Below are positions 35,276 through 45,660 of a DNA stretch of 48,395 nucleotides, piece by piece. Below the pieces are notes generated by a model. That model searched no databases, was not told the DNA's origin, and saw only the letters and a program-made list of their open reading frames with translations. The stretch is from Gnetum montanum (lineage: Eukaryota; Streptophyta; Gnetopsida; Gnetales; Gnetaceae). The position numbers and the translations under genes are program-made. Within the stretch, counting starts at the first letter, position 1; every line of letters begins with the position of its first letter. Location: NCBI GenBank assembly GCA_015680685.1, contig MNCI01004531.1:2024-50418 (forward strand). Reading direction: 5' to 3'.

Positions 35276-35833
35276 TGTTACATACCTATTTCTAAATGAT
35301 GCAACTACCTAACAAATATGATGCCTCTTCATAATAGGTGTTCTTGTTATCATAACAAGACTCCAAAGGGTAGTTGTAATTAAGACTCAAAAGCACATGT
35401 TGTAATAATAAATGTGTCCCTTAAGGTAACCTTTAGGGATTTCAGCTAAGGTATTTATACCCAAGGCTAGAGGTTGTGCTAGCATGGAGTGGTAGAGCCA
35501 ATAAGGAAAGTCACAAGAGCCAAGTGAAGCGAGACAAGAATTAAAATCACCATCCCTTCTATCCAGGTTATAGGGTTAACCATGGATTGCCTCTAAGGGA
35601 TAGATGCCAAAGGAAGAAAACCCCAAGGAACACTCTCAAAGCATGATCCAGATATGCTATTCCATATCAATAAAACATTCTTTTATTTCTCTTCATGGAT
35701 TTTCCTATGATTTCCTTTATACATAATGTTGAATGTTACATATATTTTGCATTTGGTATATCACCTTGATATGCATAATGTCTAATATATCATATTTGAT
35801 GTTTGCCATGAAATCTAGGGACAAGATGTCACA
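35276..35833 (+). repeat. 5-prime LTR of nested element
   Basis: Starts TGTTACATACC and ends GATGTCACA. It aligns along its length with 40065-40635; the stretch 35640-35760 differs from its partner at roughly one base in twelve by eye, other parts more. It contains a TATA-like TATTTATA (about 35451), AATAAAACATTC (polyadenylation-type) and the terminal inverted repeat TGTYACAT..C / GGGATGTCACA seen best in the 3-prime copy. Confidence 0.9.
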
Positions 35834-35835
35834 AT

Positions 35836-35847
35836 TGGTATCAGAGC
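35836..35847 (+). promoter_or_regulatory. Primer-binding site for initiator tRNA-Met
   Basis: TGGTATCAGAGC, two bases inside the LTR, is the standard complement of the plant initiator tRNA-Met 3-prime end. It is unmutated, in contrast to the coding remains. It sets the orientation of the element as plus. Confidence 0.95.
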
Positions 35848-36734
35848 AAACCATAACCCAAGGGCCATTTAGAACCATGGGTTGACTATAACCTGATGAT
35901 GAACCATAAAGCCATGAACTAAGAAGAATCATGGAGCACCAACCAACAAAATTCTTTCATAGATATCATTGACTGACAAAGATCTGATTACATCCCATCA
36001 AGATTCATCAATTGCAAGAGATGTTGATAAGACAAGAACACATCTAATCCAAGTAACTCTTACACATGTTAATGCTATAAATATTAATTAATTAAGGTCA
36101 TTATTAAGTTTCTCCCAAAAAGTTAGTAACCATGACCTAAATTGAGCTTGTTTTGTTGAAACTCATTATCCTAATTAAATTAGATACATTTATAAGTTAT
36201 CAAGTCATCCATATGTCAACTCAATAATGTTAGCTTGGTAAAATGAGTTAGTGGACCTTCCAAAATGTAAAACATTCAACTTCATTTTTGAACCCTAAAT
36301 CTAAATCCAATGCATAGTATTCATCGAGACAATTCCAATGGTACAAATTTCATCAAAATTGGACTAACAGTTTGAGAGATACAATGTTTCTTAAGTTACA
36401 TGTAATTTTATAATTTTTTTTAAAAAAGTTTTTTCTTTTTAATTTTTTTAAAATGAATTTTTAAATTTCTTTTTTAAAAAATTTGAGAAGCGAGTGGTCA
36501 CAGGTTTAACCTTGACCCCTAAAATTTTGTATTTTAAAAAAAATTCTTTTGTAGGGCTAGTTGGCACTATTATGCCAATGCACGATAGAGCTTGTAGGCC
36601 CAACCAGGCAGCAAGTGGCAAATAGTTAGGCCTGTCAAATAGCGTAAGTGCCAAAGGCTATAGTTACCAAATAGCCCATCAAGGGTGGCCACTCCCCAAC
36701 ATCACCGCAAATCTACAGTTGTGATGAATCTATC
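35848..36734 (+). other. Untranslated internal region of nested element
   Basis: No open frame of note and no gag similarity. A T/A-rich block lies at 36405-36550. It may be remains of a leader or a deleted gag. Confidence 0.4.
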
Positions 36735-37226
36735 GTGGTCATTGTTGTTGCATCACTACCTTCTAATATGCCTGTTACTACCTACCATTGTGCCTCATTG
36801 CCCTATTGCACCCATAGCCTTCCTACTATGCCTTTTACTTTCCTAACCTCATGCCCGTTGCCTACCTTTTGCAACTATATACCACTTCTACCTCACCTCG
36901 CGCTACCAACAATTTTCCTTCCCACACTCATCGTGGTCCATGATTTTCACCAGCACCACTACTATTGTACCTCCATCACACTACCACTTCACATTGTCAC
37001 TGCTCCATACCATATCATCCACCTCTCGCCCTCACTACCCATTAGGGTCATGCTATGTAGGCTTATGCAAGCCACTAACCAAAACTCTCACCCCTATAAT
37101 CCACCAAAACTCTCATTGGTCATTCTCCCTACCTCTAATCTTTTTGCCAAAACCCTTGTCACATTTCTCACTACTTGTCATCATCTACATCTTCATTGCC
37201 ATTGTTGTTGCCATCATCACCATTAA
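36735..37226 (+). other. Pyrimidine-rich tract
   Basis: Nearly 500 bp strongly biased to C and T on the plus strand (repeated CACTACC, CTACC, CATTGCC motifs). This keeps two plus frames open, including 163 codons from 36735. The predicted protein is Pro/Thr/His/Cys-rich without motifs, and I do not regard it as a gene. Confidence 0.6.
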
Positions 37227-37271
37227 AAAACATGCTGCAAGTTTTTTCCATCCATGATATCTATGGACATT

Positions 37272-37520
37272 GACGACACTACTCATAATAGTTCATCATA
37301 GGCATAATCAGTGTTGCTCATAATGACCCATCCTTGGCACTGCAAACACCGATGACATTGTTCATAATGGTCCATCACAGGTACCACAAGCACCACTGAC
37401 ACCGTCTATAATAGTCCATCCCAAGCATCATGAACAACAATGATACCATTCATAATATCTCATCTCAGGCACCATAGACACCATTCATAATGGTCCATCC
37501 TAGGCATTGATAGCGTCATC
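37272..37520 (+). repeat. 45-bp imperfect tandem repeat, about 6 copies
   Basis: The unit is of the form TTCATAATGGTCCATC, AGGCACCA, ACACCACTGACACC and repeats about every 45 bp, with one shortened unit. Copies are diverged. It lies between the pyrimidine tract and the 5S-like segment. Confidence 0.75.
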
Positions 37521-37699
37521 AATAACAACTCTCTTTGGCACTATCGATTTTTCTATCAACTAATGGGAAATTCTGAAATTTCCATTAACTTATGGAAAAT
37601 TCAAATTTTCATCTATGAAAATGTTAGTTTAAAATTCAAAACATAGGAAAACTTATTTAAAATAAAATTTTGTGCATTGATAGTATGTAAAACAATAAT

Positions 37700-37773
37700 T
37701 CTATAATTAAGTGCACTCATTCTAAAGTAGTACTAGGATAGGTGACCTCTTGAGAAGTCTTATTTTTTGTGCC
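37700..37773 (+). pseudogene. 5S rRNA-like segment, decayed
   Basis: AGTAGTACTAGGATAGGTGA followed by CCTCTTGAGAAGTC matches the 3-prime half of plant 5S rRNA, with differences that are almost all C to T or G to A. Ungapped similarity can be followed further upstream (ATTAAGTGCACTCATT against the AGTTAAGCGTGCTTGG region), so the internal promoter A-box and C-box regions are represented. A weaker match may reach back to about 37670. The 3-prime end runs into a T-rich stretch. It is in the internal part of the nested element, not its LTR, which differs from the Cassandra type of 5S-bearing elements. No function can be claimed. Confidence 0.75.
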
Positions 37774-38495
37774 AAATGTCTTAAATCTTTAAAAATCATA
37801 AATTTTGATTTTGAAAGCCTTTTTTTAATAAATGAAGAGTCATTTCCTATAGATTTCAACCTTTCAAACATAATGGTGAAGTTAGATCTATCCCAAGGAA
37901 CCCCAAAAATTACTTTTCACTCCTTGTCCAACATAGTGCCCCAACATCCTCAAAAATTTAATTTAGCATGACTTCAGCATACATTGTTCTTTTTCAACAT
38001 ATGAATAGTCATTTCCAACATTTTTCGTCCTTCTAAACACAATGGTAAAGTTAGCTTTATTATTCGAGTACTTGATAATTTCATGATATCATAAAACTCT
38101 GCCTTAAAAATTGAAAACATGAGGATAACTAATCATGCATTTTTAGCAAAAAAAAAATCATTGTAAATAGCCATAAGATCCCTATGGAATTTCATTAGTT
38201 ACAATGCTAGAGTTATTGTCTTTAAGGGGGGTAGAAAGACTATTGATAATTAGATCATATAATTATATATTACTAAAATTAGATTATGTAGTTATATATT
38301 GCTAAAATTAGATAATGTCATAATGATGTATCAGTATCAATTTACTTGATGATTAGTTGAAGAATTCATTGATGTATTAGTTGATAATTACTTGATGAAA
38401 CATAACAATCTTTAATGATGTATATCAATTTTTCCTACAACCAAAACATACAGTAGAACAACATGGAGACTCAAAGTATTACTTCAACAAGGTGT
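37774..38495 (+). other. AT-rich internal region with short repeats
   Basis: Two related blocks about 170 bp apart (CCTTTCAAACATAATGGTGA at 37861 and CCTTCTAAACACAATGGTAA at 38031, each followed by AGTTAG) and about 2.5 copies of a 29-bp AT-rich unit at 38251-38320 (AATTAGATYATATARTTATA). No coding motif seen. Confidence 0.5.
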
Positions 38496-39660
38496 ATGAT
38501 ACTAGTAAATATAAATGATTCAAAGGAAAATCCAAGAATGAGAATAAAAGCTGTAACATACAACATGCTTGCAAAATCCTTAGCGAATGAGAAACAATAG
38601 CCACTACATCCACCATGGGCCTTGGATTGGCATGAATGTCAATAGCCATGCATTCTAGTAGAGTTACAAGATTTGGATGCTGATGTTTTATGCTTACAAG
38701 AAGTCTTGTTATGGGAATTTCTATATCAATTCCAACTAGATTTGGAAAAGATGGGATACAAAAGTATTTATAAGCATAAAAGTTCTTGTGGAAGTTCTTT
38801 TTAGCCATATACATTAGCCTATTATAGAAATTATAACATGGATGGTTGTGTGATCTTTTATAAAGAAGCCAAGTTTGAATTAGTACAACGGTTTGAATGG
38901 AGTTTAGAAAATATGATATTTTAAATTCTAGAATTTCAAGTGATGGGAAAGAAAGAATAGTCAAGATTTCAAAAAAATCCAATAGCCTTGGCAATGATTC
39001 TAAAAGTCCATCTATCAATAAGATTTGTATGCATGGCTAACACACATTTGGTTGCTAGATCAACATATTCAAATGTTATACTATGTCAAGGATCATACTT
39101 GATTAAGAAAATAGAAGAAATTTTGAAGAATAAGTTATTCCTAAGTTATACCAATCTAGTGCCAATTTTCCTCTATGGAGATTTCAATCCAAAAGTTGAA
39201 AGTTGTGTCTAGAAATTTTTAAAATATGGATGTGTAAAGGAATCCTTGGAAGCTGAACCTAATTTAAAGAAGATATTTTGCTTAATTAAATATGCAATTC
39301 CATTGTCCAATGCATATTCTACTTATTTTGAATCTTTAGTACATAAATCAGATCCTAAAAGTTAGGAGTAGATGATGTTAATGGATAATACTCATCAAGA
39401 ACCATAGTTTACCAATTACTCTACTATGATTAATAAGGATGGATTAACAAAATTCTTCATTGAGACTCTTGATTATATTTGGTACAATGTCTAATTATTC
39501 CAAATTACCAAGTTATTAGAGTTGATTTCTAAAAAATAAGTTGAGAAGGATCAAGATCAAGCCTTTCCATCCTAAACAAGACCATCTGATCATATACCAC
39601 TTATGGTAGAATTATAATTACTTTCATTAGTTCATAAGGTTGATCAAGATCAGGAAGTAT
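38496..39660 (+). pseudogene. Processed relic of a CCR4-type EEP nuclease (deadenylase-like)
   Basis: One continuous frame from 38496 (ATG; a second ATG at 38538) reads through the whole endonuclease/exonuclease/phosphatase fold with about a dozen point stops and no frameshift. In order: IKAVTYNMLAKSLANE; PPWALDWHE; DADVLCLQEV with the catalytic Glu (38700); LEKMGYKSIYKHK; MDGCVIFYKEAKFELVQRF (38838 on); VCMANTHLV (His at about 39045); FLYGDFNPK (39177); EP.FTNY; ETLDYIWYN (39468); PSDHIPLMVEL (39582). All landmark residues of the CCR4/nocturnin family are kept. Members shorten mRNA poly(A) tails or remove phosphate from NADP(H); which branch this is cannot be settled by eye, though plant CCR4-like proteins fit best. 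No intron-like gap interrupts about 1.1 kb, which suggests capture from spliced mRNA. No leucine-rich repeat region precedes it. Confidence 0.85.
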
Positions 39661-40064
39661 CCCACCCTTACTTTTATTTATAATATTATTATTTTCCTTA
39701 GTATTTAGTTTATATTTTAATCAAATAAGTAAAATATCTAAGGTAACGAAAATTGAAAATAAAGAATTTTCCCTACATTCACTTGGATAAGTGGATCTAG
39801 TTAGGACTAGTGATTAGTGGTTGGTAGATCTTTAATTTACCTCTTATCATTATCTTATAAAATGAAGTAAAAATAATGTAATATTAAATTTTTTAAATAA
39901 TTCTTCTCACATATATCTTGTTTGCAGAATAAGCAAGAAACAACTTTAGTTCAAAGGAGAAATCAAATTATTGAAGCACAGAATCATAATGGAAGCATTG
40001 GAGCTAGAAAAAGATAATTAATGTAGACTCATTTGAGGATGAACAAAACCTAAGAAAGGTAGAT

Positions 40065-40635
40065 TATCACATCCCAATTTCCAAATAATATTGCTGCCTA
40101 ATGAAGATGGTGCCTCTTCATAACAAGTGTTATCGTTATCATAGCAAGACTCGAAAGGGTTGTTGTAATTAAGACCAAAAAGGGCATGTTGTAATAATAC
40201 ACATATCTCTTAAGATAACCTTTGGGGGTTTTACCTAAGGCTTTTATACTTGAGGTTAGATGTTGTTCCAACATGGACTGGTGGAGCCAATAAGTCAAGT
40301 CATAAGAGCCAAGTGAAGTGGGACAAGAAGTGGACTAGCCATCCCTTTTGGTTGGGTTATAAGCTTAACTATGGTGGCAATGTTGGATTGCCTCTAAGAG
40401 ATACATGTCAAAGGAAGAAAACCCCAAGGAACACTCCCAGAGCATAATTCAGATATGCCATTCCATATCAATAAAGCATTCTTTTGTTTCTCTTCATGCA
40501 TTTTCCTATTATTTCCTTTATACATAATGTTGAATGTTACATATATTTTGCATTTCATATATCACCTCCATATGCATCATGTCCAATATATTGGATATTT
40601 GACATTTTCATGACATCTAGAAATGGGATGTCACA
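40065..40635 (+). repeat. 3-prime LTR of nested element
   Basis: Starts TATCACATCCC (decayed TGTCACATCCC) and ends GGGATGTCACA, an almost perfect terminal inverted repeat. A purine stretch CTAAGAAAGGTAGA lies just before it and is the probable polypurine tract. It is about 13 bp longer than the 5-prime copy, partly from an extra TGGCAATGT-like insert near 40375. Confidence 0.9.
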
Positions 40636-40640
40636 CCAAG

Positions 40641-41480
40641 TTGAATAATCCCTTAAGCAAAAGAATACAACTCTAAGCTTGTATGACTTGATCATGACTT
40701 CCATCGTACATCATGAGGCATTAGCCAAAATGTTGACATCCATACCCATTAGTGAGACATCACCACTAATGATGAATCCATCCACATAGTGATGTTTCCT
40801 CCCTCACCAAAGGAAGAGAAGTCGACACCATTAGTATTTCATGATAGCAAAATCAAGGTTAATCCCTAAAATGACAAAGTAACTAAGGCTCCACTATTCA
40901 TAACCATACACATAAAGTAGTTTAAAATGTATTAGTGCATGTTAATGATGGAGGTGCAATTAACGTCATCCCATGAACCATCATTGAATGCTTGGGCTTA
41001 ACTAAGCAAGTACAGCCTACAACTGCCATAGCTCTTGAGTCCTTCAATGGATCTAGGGCTATCATCAAGGGGTTTATCCGTTTGGACTTCATGGTAGGGA
41101 AGTAATTCCCCACAACCATCAATTTCTTGGTGGTGGAGAAGATGCTAGGGTTCAACCTTATCTTGGAAAGACCTTGGTTAGCTCAATTATGAGCTATTTC
41201 CTCACCCATCTACCATGAAATTCACCTTCCTTATGAGGAAGATGAAATCATCATCCATGGTGATAGTGTGGTTTTCCCAGCTATCAACAATATGAGCATA
41301 GAGTATGTGTCTAAAATGGAGCTTCAAGAGAAAACTCCTAGCCATGAAGTCCATCAATCCAAAATAAAGCAATAGCCAACGAATAATGATGATAATCAAC
41401 AAGATGCATTACAGGATGAACTCCCTTTTAGCATTATTAGTGAAGGTGATGGTGAATATAAGCTTGTGTAGAGTAGACCT
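40641..41480 (+). pseudogene. Tat-2 retropepsin, decayed
   Basis: After the nested element the frame resumes: SLYDLIMTSIVHHEALAKML, then NVLVHVNDGGAINVIP (40933-40972, active site with Asn-Asp-Gly), TIIECLGLTKQVQPTTAIAL, ESFNGSRAIIKGFIRLDFMV, FNLILERPWLAQL (about 41151-41190) and IYHEIHLPYEEDEIIIHGD. It aligns with the Tat-1 protease throughout. The frame fades near 41480 (SIISEGDGEYKLV) and is followed by AT-rich DNA, not RT. Both known Tat-like units in this window therefore stop their coding at the end of the protease region. Confidence 0.85.
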
Positions 41481-41779
41481 TATTCATTCCCTAATCTTTC
41501 AAAGATTAGGAACAATCTACATAAGTGAAGTACATCTTACACTTTCTATCCCATTCTCTTATGACTAGATGCACTAATAGCCATGTAGCCTAACCTTTAT
41601 TTATTTATTTGTTATACCTTTTTATGCACCTTGTTTTACTCTTTATGCATGTAGCCTAAGTTTCTAGTTTCATTTACATTTTTATAGCCTTTCTTTTTCT
41701 TTAATTTTACTCATGTTATAAATACCAAGAAAACCTTAAAAAATTTAAAACATGAAATCACCAAAAGATATATAGATTA
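41481..41779 (+). other. AT-rich spacer
   Basis: This lies between the Tat-2 protease and the tandem array. It contains TTTATTTATTTATTTG and repeats of ATGTAGCCTAA. No gene seen. Confidence 0.5.
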
Positions 41780-42100
41780 ATCTTTGACAAAGGCCCACTA
41801 TGACTTGAAGCTAGCATCACAGTCCCCTAAGACTCTAAACTAGCAATACGGCCCACCGTGGCCTTAAACTGGTAATCAAAATCCTATAACATAGTCCACT
41901 AAGACTCTAAAATGGTAATATGTCCCACCATGACTCTAAACTAGTAATGGAAATCATATAACACAATCTGCTAAGACACTAAACTAGTGGTATAGCCCAC
42001 CATGGCCTTAAACTAGCAATGAAAATCCTATAACATAGTCCACTAAGACTTTAAACTAGCAAGATAATATGATCTACACCCATCATAGCCTAAAACTAGA
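41780..42100. repeat. GGCCTTAAACTAG-based tandem repeat
   Basis: Units such as CCCACCATGGCCTTAAACTA followed by GCAATGAAAATCC and CATAGTCCACTAAGACT recur about 5-6 times. GGCCTTAAACTAG is the reverse complement of CTAGTTTAAGGCC in the 11170-11470 array. As there, the array separates protease from the 3-prime end of the antisense gene. Confidence 0.75.
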
Positions 42101-42407
42101 AAACATCTCTTTTATTATATCATATTTCCTTTTCTTTAGCCTATTATCGCATTGATTAGCAATTTAATTTTATGACCTGAAATCATCAATATAGCCATCC
42201 ATAACATTTCTAACACTACAACTATAGGTATATAGCCAAAACTGAAACCAAAATATAAATTTAAAATGTCCACAACATACATAGCCCTAGCCACATTGTG
42301 TGGTGAAAATGCCAAAAAATAATAATAGTCATAAGTCTTGACTAACAATAGCCATCAACATGAAAATAAAAATATATAGCCAACATGCTAAACTAAGCTG
42401 ATGGAGG

Positions 42408-45110
42408 CTATTGAAGGGCATCCAAAGGAGGAAGTGGTGGGTCATTTCCACCCTTGCTACTAGGGCCACCAATGTCTCCTAATTCCTAAAATACAACAAC
42501 ACATAATCAATAAGTAACCCATAACCAAAACCATGACTTAAAATAAAAAACTAAAATATAATACATAAAATGCATCAACCCTAAGGAGATTTTAGCTTTA
42601 TAACTTCTAGGGGTAGATGTGCAAGGCCTTCTTCCAAACAATGAAGGATCTGGTCCTTCATCATGTTGACCTAGTCAACATCCCCAAGATCAATGCTAGA
42701 AAAGATGTTGGTCCTATTTATAGCAGTCCAAGTAGAAGGCTTCCAAGTAATAATAGCCTTAGAGGCATCACCTACAATAGTAGTAATCTAAGGAGTAGGG
42801 GATTTTTCCACCATGCGAGTACTCTCAAAGAGCTGATAAGCTCTCTCTTCCTAGATCTCTTATATGGATAGCTCTCTCTTGTATTGTTTAACTAACTCCT
42901 CATTAAGCCACTTGAGATAGGCATCATGATCTACCTTGTTCTATTACTTGTGGGCCTTTTGTTTCTTACCCCACTTTAGGACTTATGCACAATGAACTTT
43001 CCAATCCTCGAGCTTCTAGGAGATGAGGTCCATCTACATCTTGTGTGTCGCCATCTCTTGTAAGATTTCTACTTTGTTGCAAATGGTATGCCAATGGCAG
43101 GCCCATGTGATCTCCGTGGTTTGTAATTCCCCTAAGTTAGCCACTTGAGAATCCATAAAGGCCTTGCAATCTTAGAGATATCTAATCATCTCCTCCTACC
43201 ATTGAGTCTTCTTCCTTAATGCCACAACTTCCTCTGATTGGAATTTGTTGGACCTCTCTAACTCCCATGAAGTTCTTTGTACATGACATTGCTAGATTAT
43301 TAGCAATCTTGTATAAATTCAAGGGCATAGTAGATATATTGGATGAAACCTTAAGCAAGGAGTCAATCTTCATGTCTTGATTGGGGTCCCACTCCACAGA
43401 AGGCACTACACAAGCATAAAATACAACCATAAACATAATATATAATCTATGATGGCCATAACATCAGCAGAACCTATGATATAGCCAAATGACCAAGGCA
43501 TATAAAATAAACTCCTTACCTATCTTAAGTGCAATTTTTTACAGCTAGTCAATGATTTTCTTAGCCATCCTACACATGAACTCCACCTTGTTTGGGGTCT
43601 CTACCCATGGTTTCACATGAAACTTAGGGATAATGACTTGCATTGGTGGCTCAAGAACTACTACAAGGATAATAATCATCGAATGGTTAAGAAAAAATGA
43701 AAATTAAATAATAGGATATGACAAAAGAATTAAGGCATGACCATACTTGGCTTTTCCTCTTCCTCCTCTAGGATGATGATGGAGGATGTACTTGGCACTA
43801 ACTCATTGAATGAGGCATCTAAATCATTTATATCTACATTGGAAAATCCTTTAACCTTAGGTTGTAAGAGTGCCTCTTCTACAAGCCTTTGTTCTTTCTC
43901 CATGGTAGCTTGAGCTACTAGAACCTGACATTGGTCTAAAACCATAGCACATACCAAACCAATTGGCACATGAAACCATAATATAACCTAAACTTTCAAA
44001 ATAAAACAAAATAGATAAAACCTAAATAAAGCATACTTATGATTTCCTTCTGCAATGGCTTAAGAAACTTAAGCTTCTTTGGGCCAAGTTGTTCTAATGT
44101 TAGCAGTGCTTCCTTCGTGGGCCTCCTGAGTTTCTCTCTAGCTACCCCTTCAACCTTCCTACATCATCGTTTGGCCTCTAAGATGCTCACTGGAAACATG
44201 AGATTCTCATTGTCATCTATGCTATGAGGGGACTCACACTACCTACCATCGAGACCCTTATTAATGACGGACAAAAAACCATCCATCCCCTCTAGTGGGT
44301 TCTAGGCCTACATCATTGGATAAATGTGCTTTATCCAAGGCCTAGAAAGCTAGCTTGGATATTGGATGACCCATCACTTATTCATCCACATCACCAAAAA
44401 CTCCGTAAACCTTGTTAAATAATCCACAAAGAATGCAAAATACATGTGGATTATTGTAGAGATATCAACACAAAGTCTAAGGATCTCCTCCTGAAGCCCA
44501 ATGGCCAAAGCAACTACTTAGTTAAACTTGGTGTCATCTATCATGACCTTCTTAAAGGTCCAACCTTGCGCAATGCCAATCACCTTAACACACGAGAACT
44601 AAATAAAGGATATGATTCGCTCACATTAGGGTTCATGAAGCTATCCATGAAAACTCTAGAGTCGTACATGTTGGCACCAAGCCACTCCAAAACTTCCTCA
44701 TGATGGTCTGATTCCTTCACTATTTTAGTTGGACACAAAACAAGTTGTGAAAGAGGCCCTCATTAATGTCCATGTTAACCTTGACATCCTAAATGATGGC
44801 GCTAAAATGACTAGCCATCTCATTGAAGGAGGTAATCACATGTAGCATCTATGTAACAAAGATGGAAGGGATAGGTGCCATCGATAGATCAAGCGAACAT
44901 GCATGCTCAATGTTTGCTTGGATGTATCTAGGCACCTGTCCCCTTAGCCACTCCTGTGATGGTATCACCTCATCAATATTTAGGATGAGGGTTTCCTCAT
45001 TATGACCTAAAAATGATATGATGACATCAATAAAGGTGGAAGGTCTTGCAAAGCAAAAAACCAAATAGTTGGCATCAACATAGGCACATTTAAAGTGATA
45101 GAACACTTAG
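42408..45110 (-). pseudogene. Unrecognised multi-exon gene, copy B, antisense to Tat-2 gag-protease
   Basis: This is the homologue of copy A (7715-10965), reversed. Exon-like blocks in order of transcription are: 45044-44037, about 43985-43747, 43660-43520, 43405-42580 and 42485-42408, with GT and AG borders. Matching pieces are DVIISFLGHNEETLILNIDE with VIVVAIGCHEATLIFKYGE, EVLEWLGANMYDSRVFMD with DIEEWLGTPKDHKGIL, KKLKFLKPLQKEI before a shared intron, FMCRMAKKIID..., ALKI with DPKI before another shared phase-1 intron, SVEWDPNQDMKIDSLL with LKWDPNRVVQVNAIP, MDLIS.KLEDWKVHCA with MDLLARKNQDWKNYSM, and ELGDIGG with VLGDGMR in the last exon. The coiled-coil-like helix-rich part is about 43200-42650. 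The 5-prime end is cut by the Athila-2 LTR. Stops and frame changes make it non-functional. Product unknown. Confidence 0.65.
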
Positions 45111-45210
45111 ATTTTTATGACCATTGATGAGATGTGATATCGCATCCCATGCAATATCACGTCGTCCCCTACAATATCACGTACGCAATATCGTGGTCTG
45201 CTACCAAATC

Positions 45211-45218
45211 TATAAATA
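45211..45218 (+). promoter_or_regulatory. TATA element of Athila-2 LTR
   Basis: TATAAATA in CAAATCTATAAATAAGAGG, about 80 bp inside the LTR, with AATAAA about 170 bp further on, a usual U3-R arrangement. Confidence 0.7.
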
Positions 45219-45481
45219 AGAGGTGGCACTCCCCTCATTTCTCATCCTAGGCTAAAAGTAGGGAAACTCTAGCAGTTTGATCACTCCAGAGATAGAATAT
45301 TTTCCATGTGCCCATAGTAGGAGTCCCCAAGTAAACGGATCTTTATTCGAGTAGCTTTGTACCTGAATGTAAGTTGTGTACGGCAATAAAGATGAGCTTT
45401 TTGGATAAACCTTGCAGTGCATGGAATAGTTTTATTACATGTTATTTCCTACCTATTATTTATTACATGCATTAGGGTGGC

Positions 45482-45660
45482 ATGAGTATGACTTGATTAC
45501 GAGCATTGACGAATGTGTACGGCTAATTAAGGAATTGGCTACTCATCGCGATTAGATTCTCTCACCCTTATCTCCTAGAGTGCAGAATGAGTATGACTTG
45601 ATGACGAGCATCTACGGGTGTGTACGGCTAGTCAAGGAATCAGCTACTCATTACGTTTAG
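45482..45660 (+). repeat. 105-bp tandem duplication in Athila-2 LTR
   Basis: ATGAGTATGACTTGATTACG at 45482 and ATGAGTATGACTTGATGACG at 45587 begin two copies, both continuing through GTGTACGGCTA and GGCTACTCAT-like or AGCTACTCAT text. The copies differ at only a few bases per 60. Confidence 0.85.

Larger units (their letters stand above)
35276..40635 (+). mobile_element. Non-autonomous LTR retrotransposon carrying a host-gene relic
   Basis: This is a complete element of 5360 bp: 5-prime LTR 35276-35833, primer site 35836-35847, internal region, 3-prime LTR 40065-40635 and a 5-bp target-site duplication. No gag, protease, RT, RNase H or integrase motif is visible in about 4.2 kb of internal DNA. 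Instead it holds a pyrimidine-rich tract (36735-37226), a 45-bp tandem repeat (37272-37520), a 5S rRNA-like segment (37700-37773), an AT-rich stretch with a 29-bp repeat (38251-38320), and an intronless CCR4-type domain relic (38496-39660). It inserted into the gag-protease junction of Tat-2, so it is younger than Tat-2. Mobility must have depended on another element's proteins. Confidence 0.85.

Noticed and set aside
36735-37226. 163-codon open frame on the plus strand
   Set aside because: Openness is explained by the pyrimidine-rich tract; no motif, and neighbouring frames are open too.
37700-37773. Cassandra-type element
   Set aside because: In Cassandra the 5S sequence lies in short LTRs; here the LTRs are about 560 bp without 5S similarity and the 5S-like part is internal.
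38479-39018. 179-codon open frame on the minus strand
   Set aside because: It is the complement of the CCR4-type domain on the plus strand, whose motifs are unmistakable; the minus frame has none.
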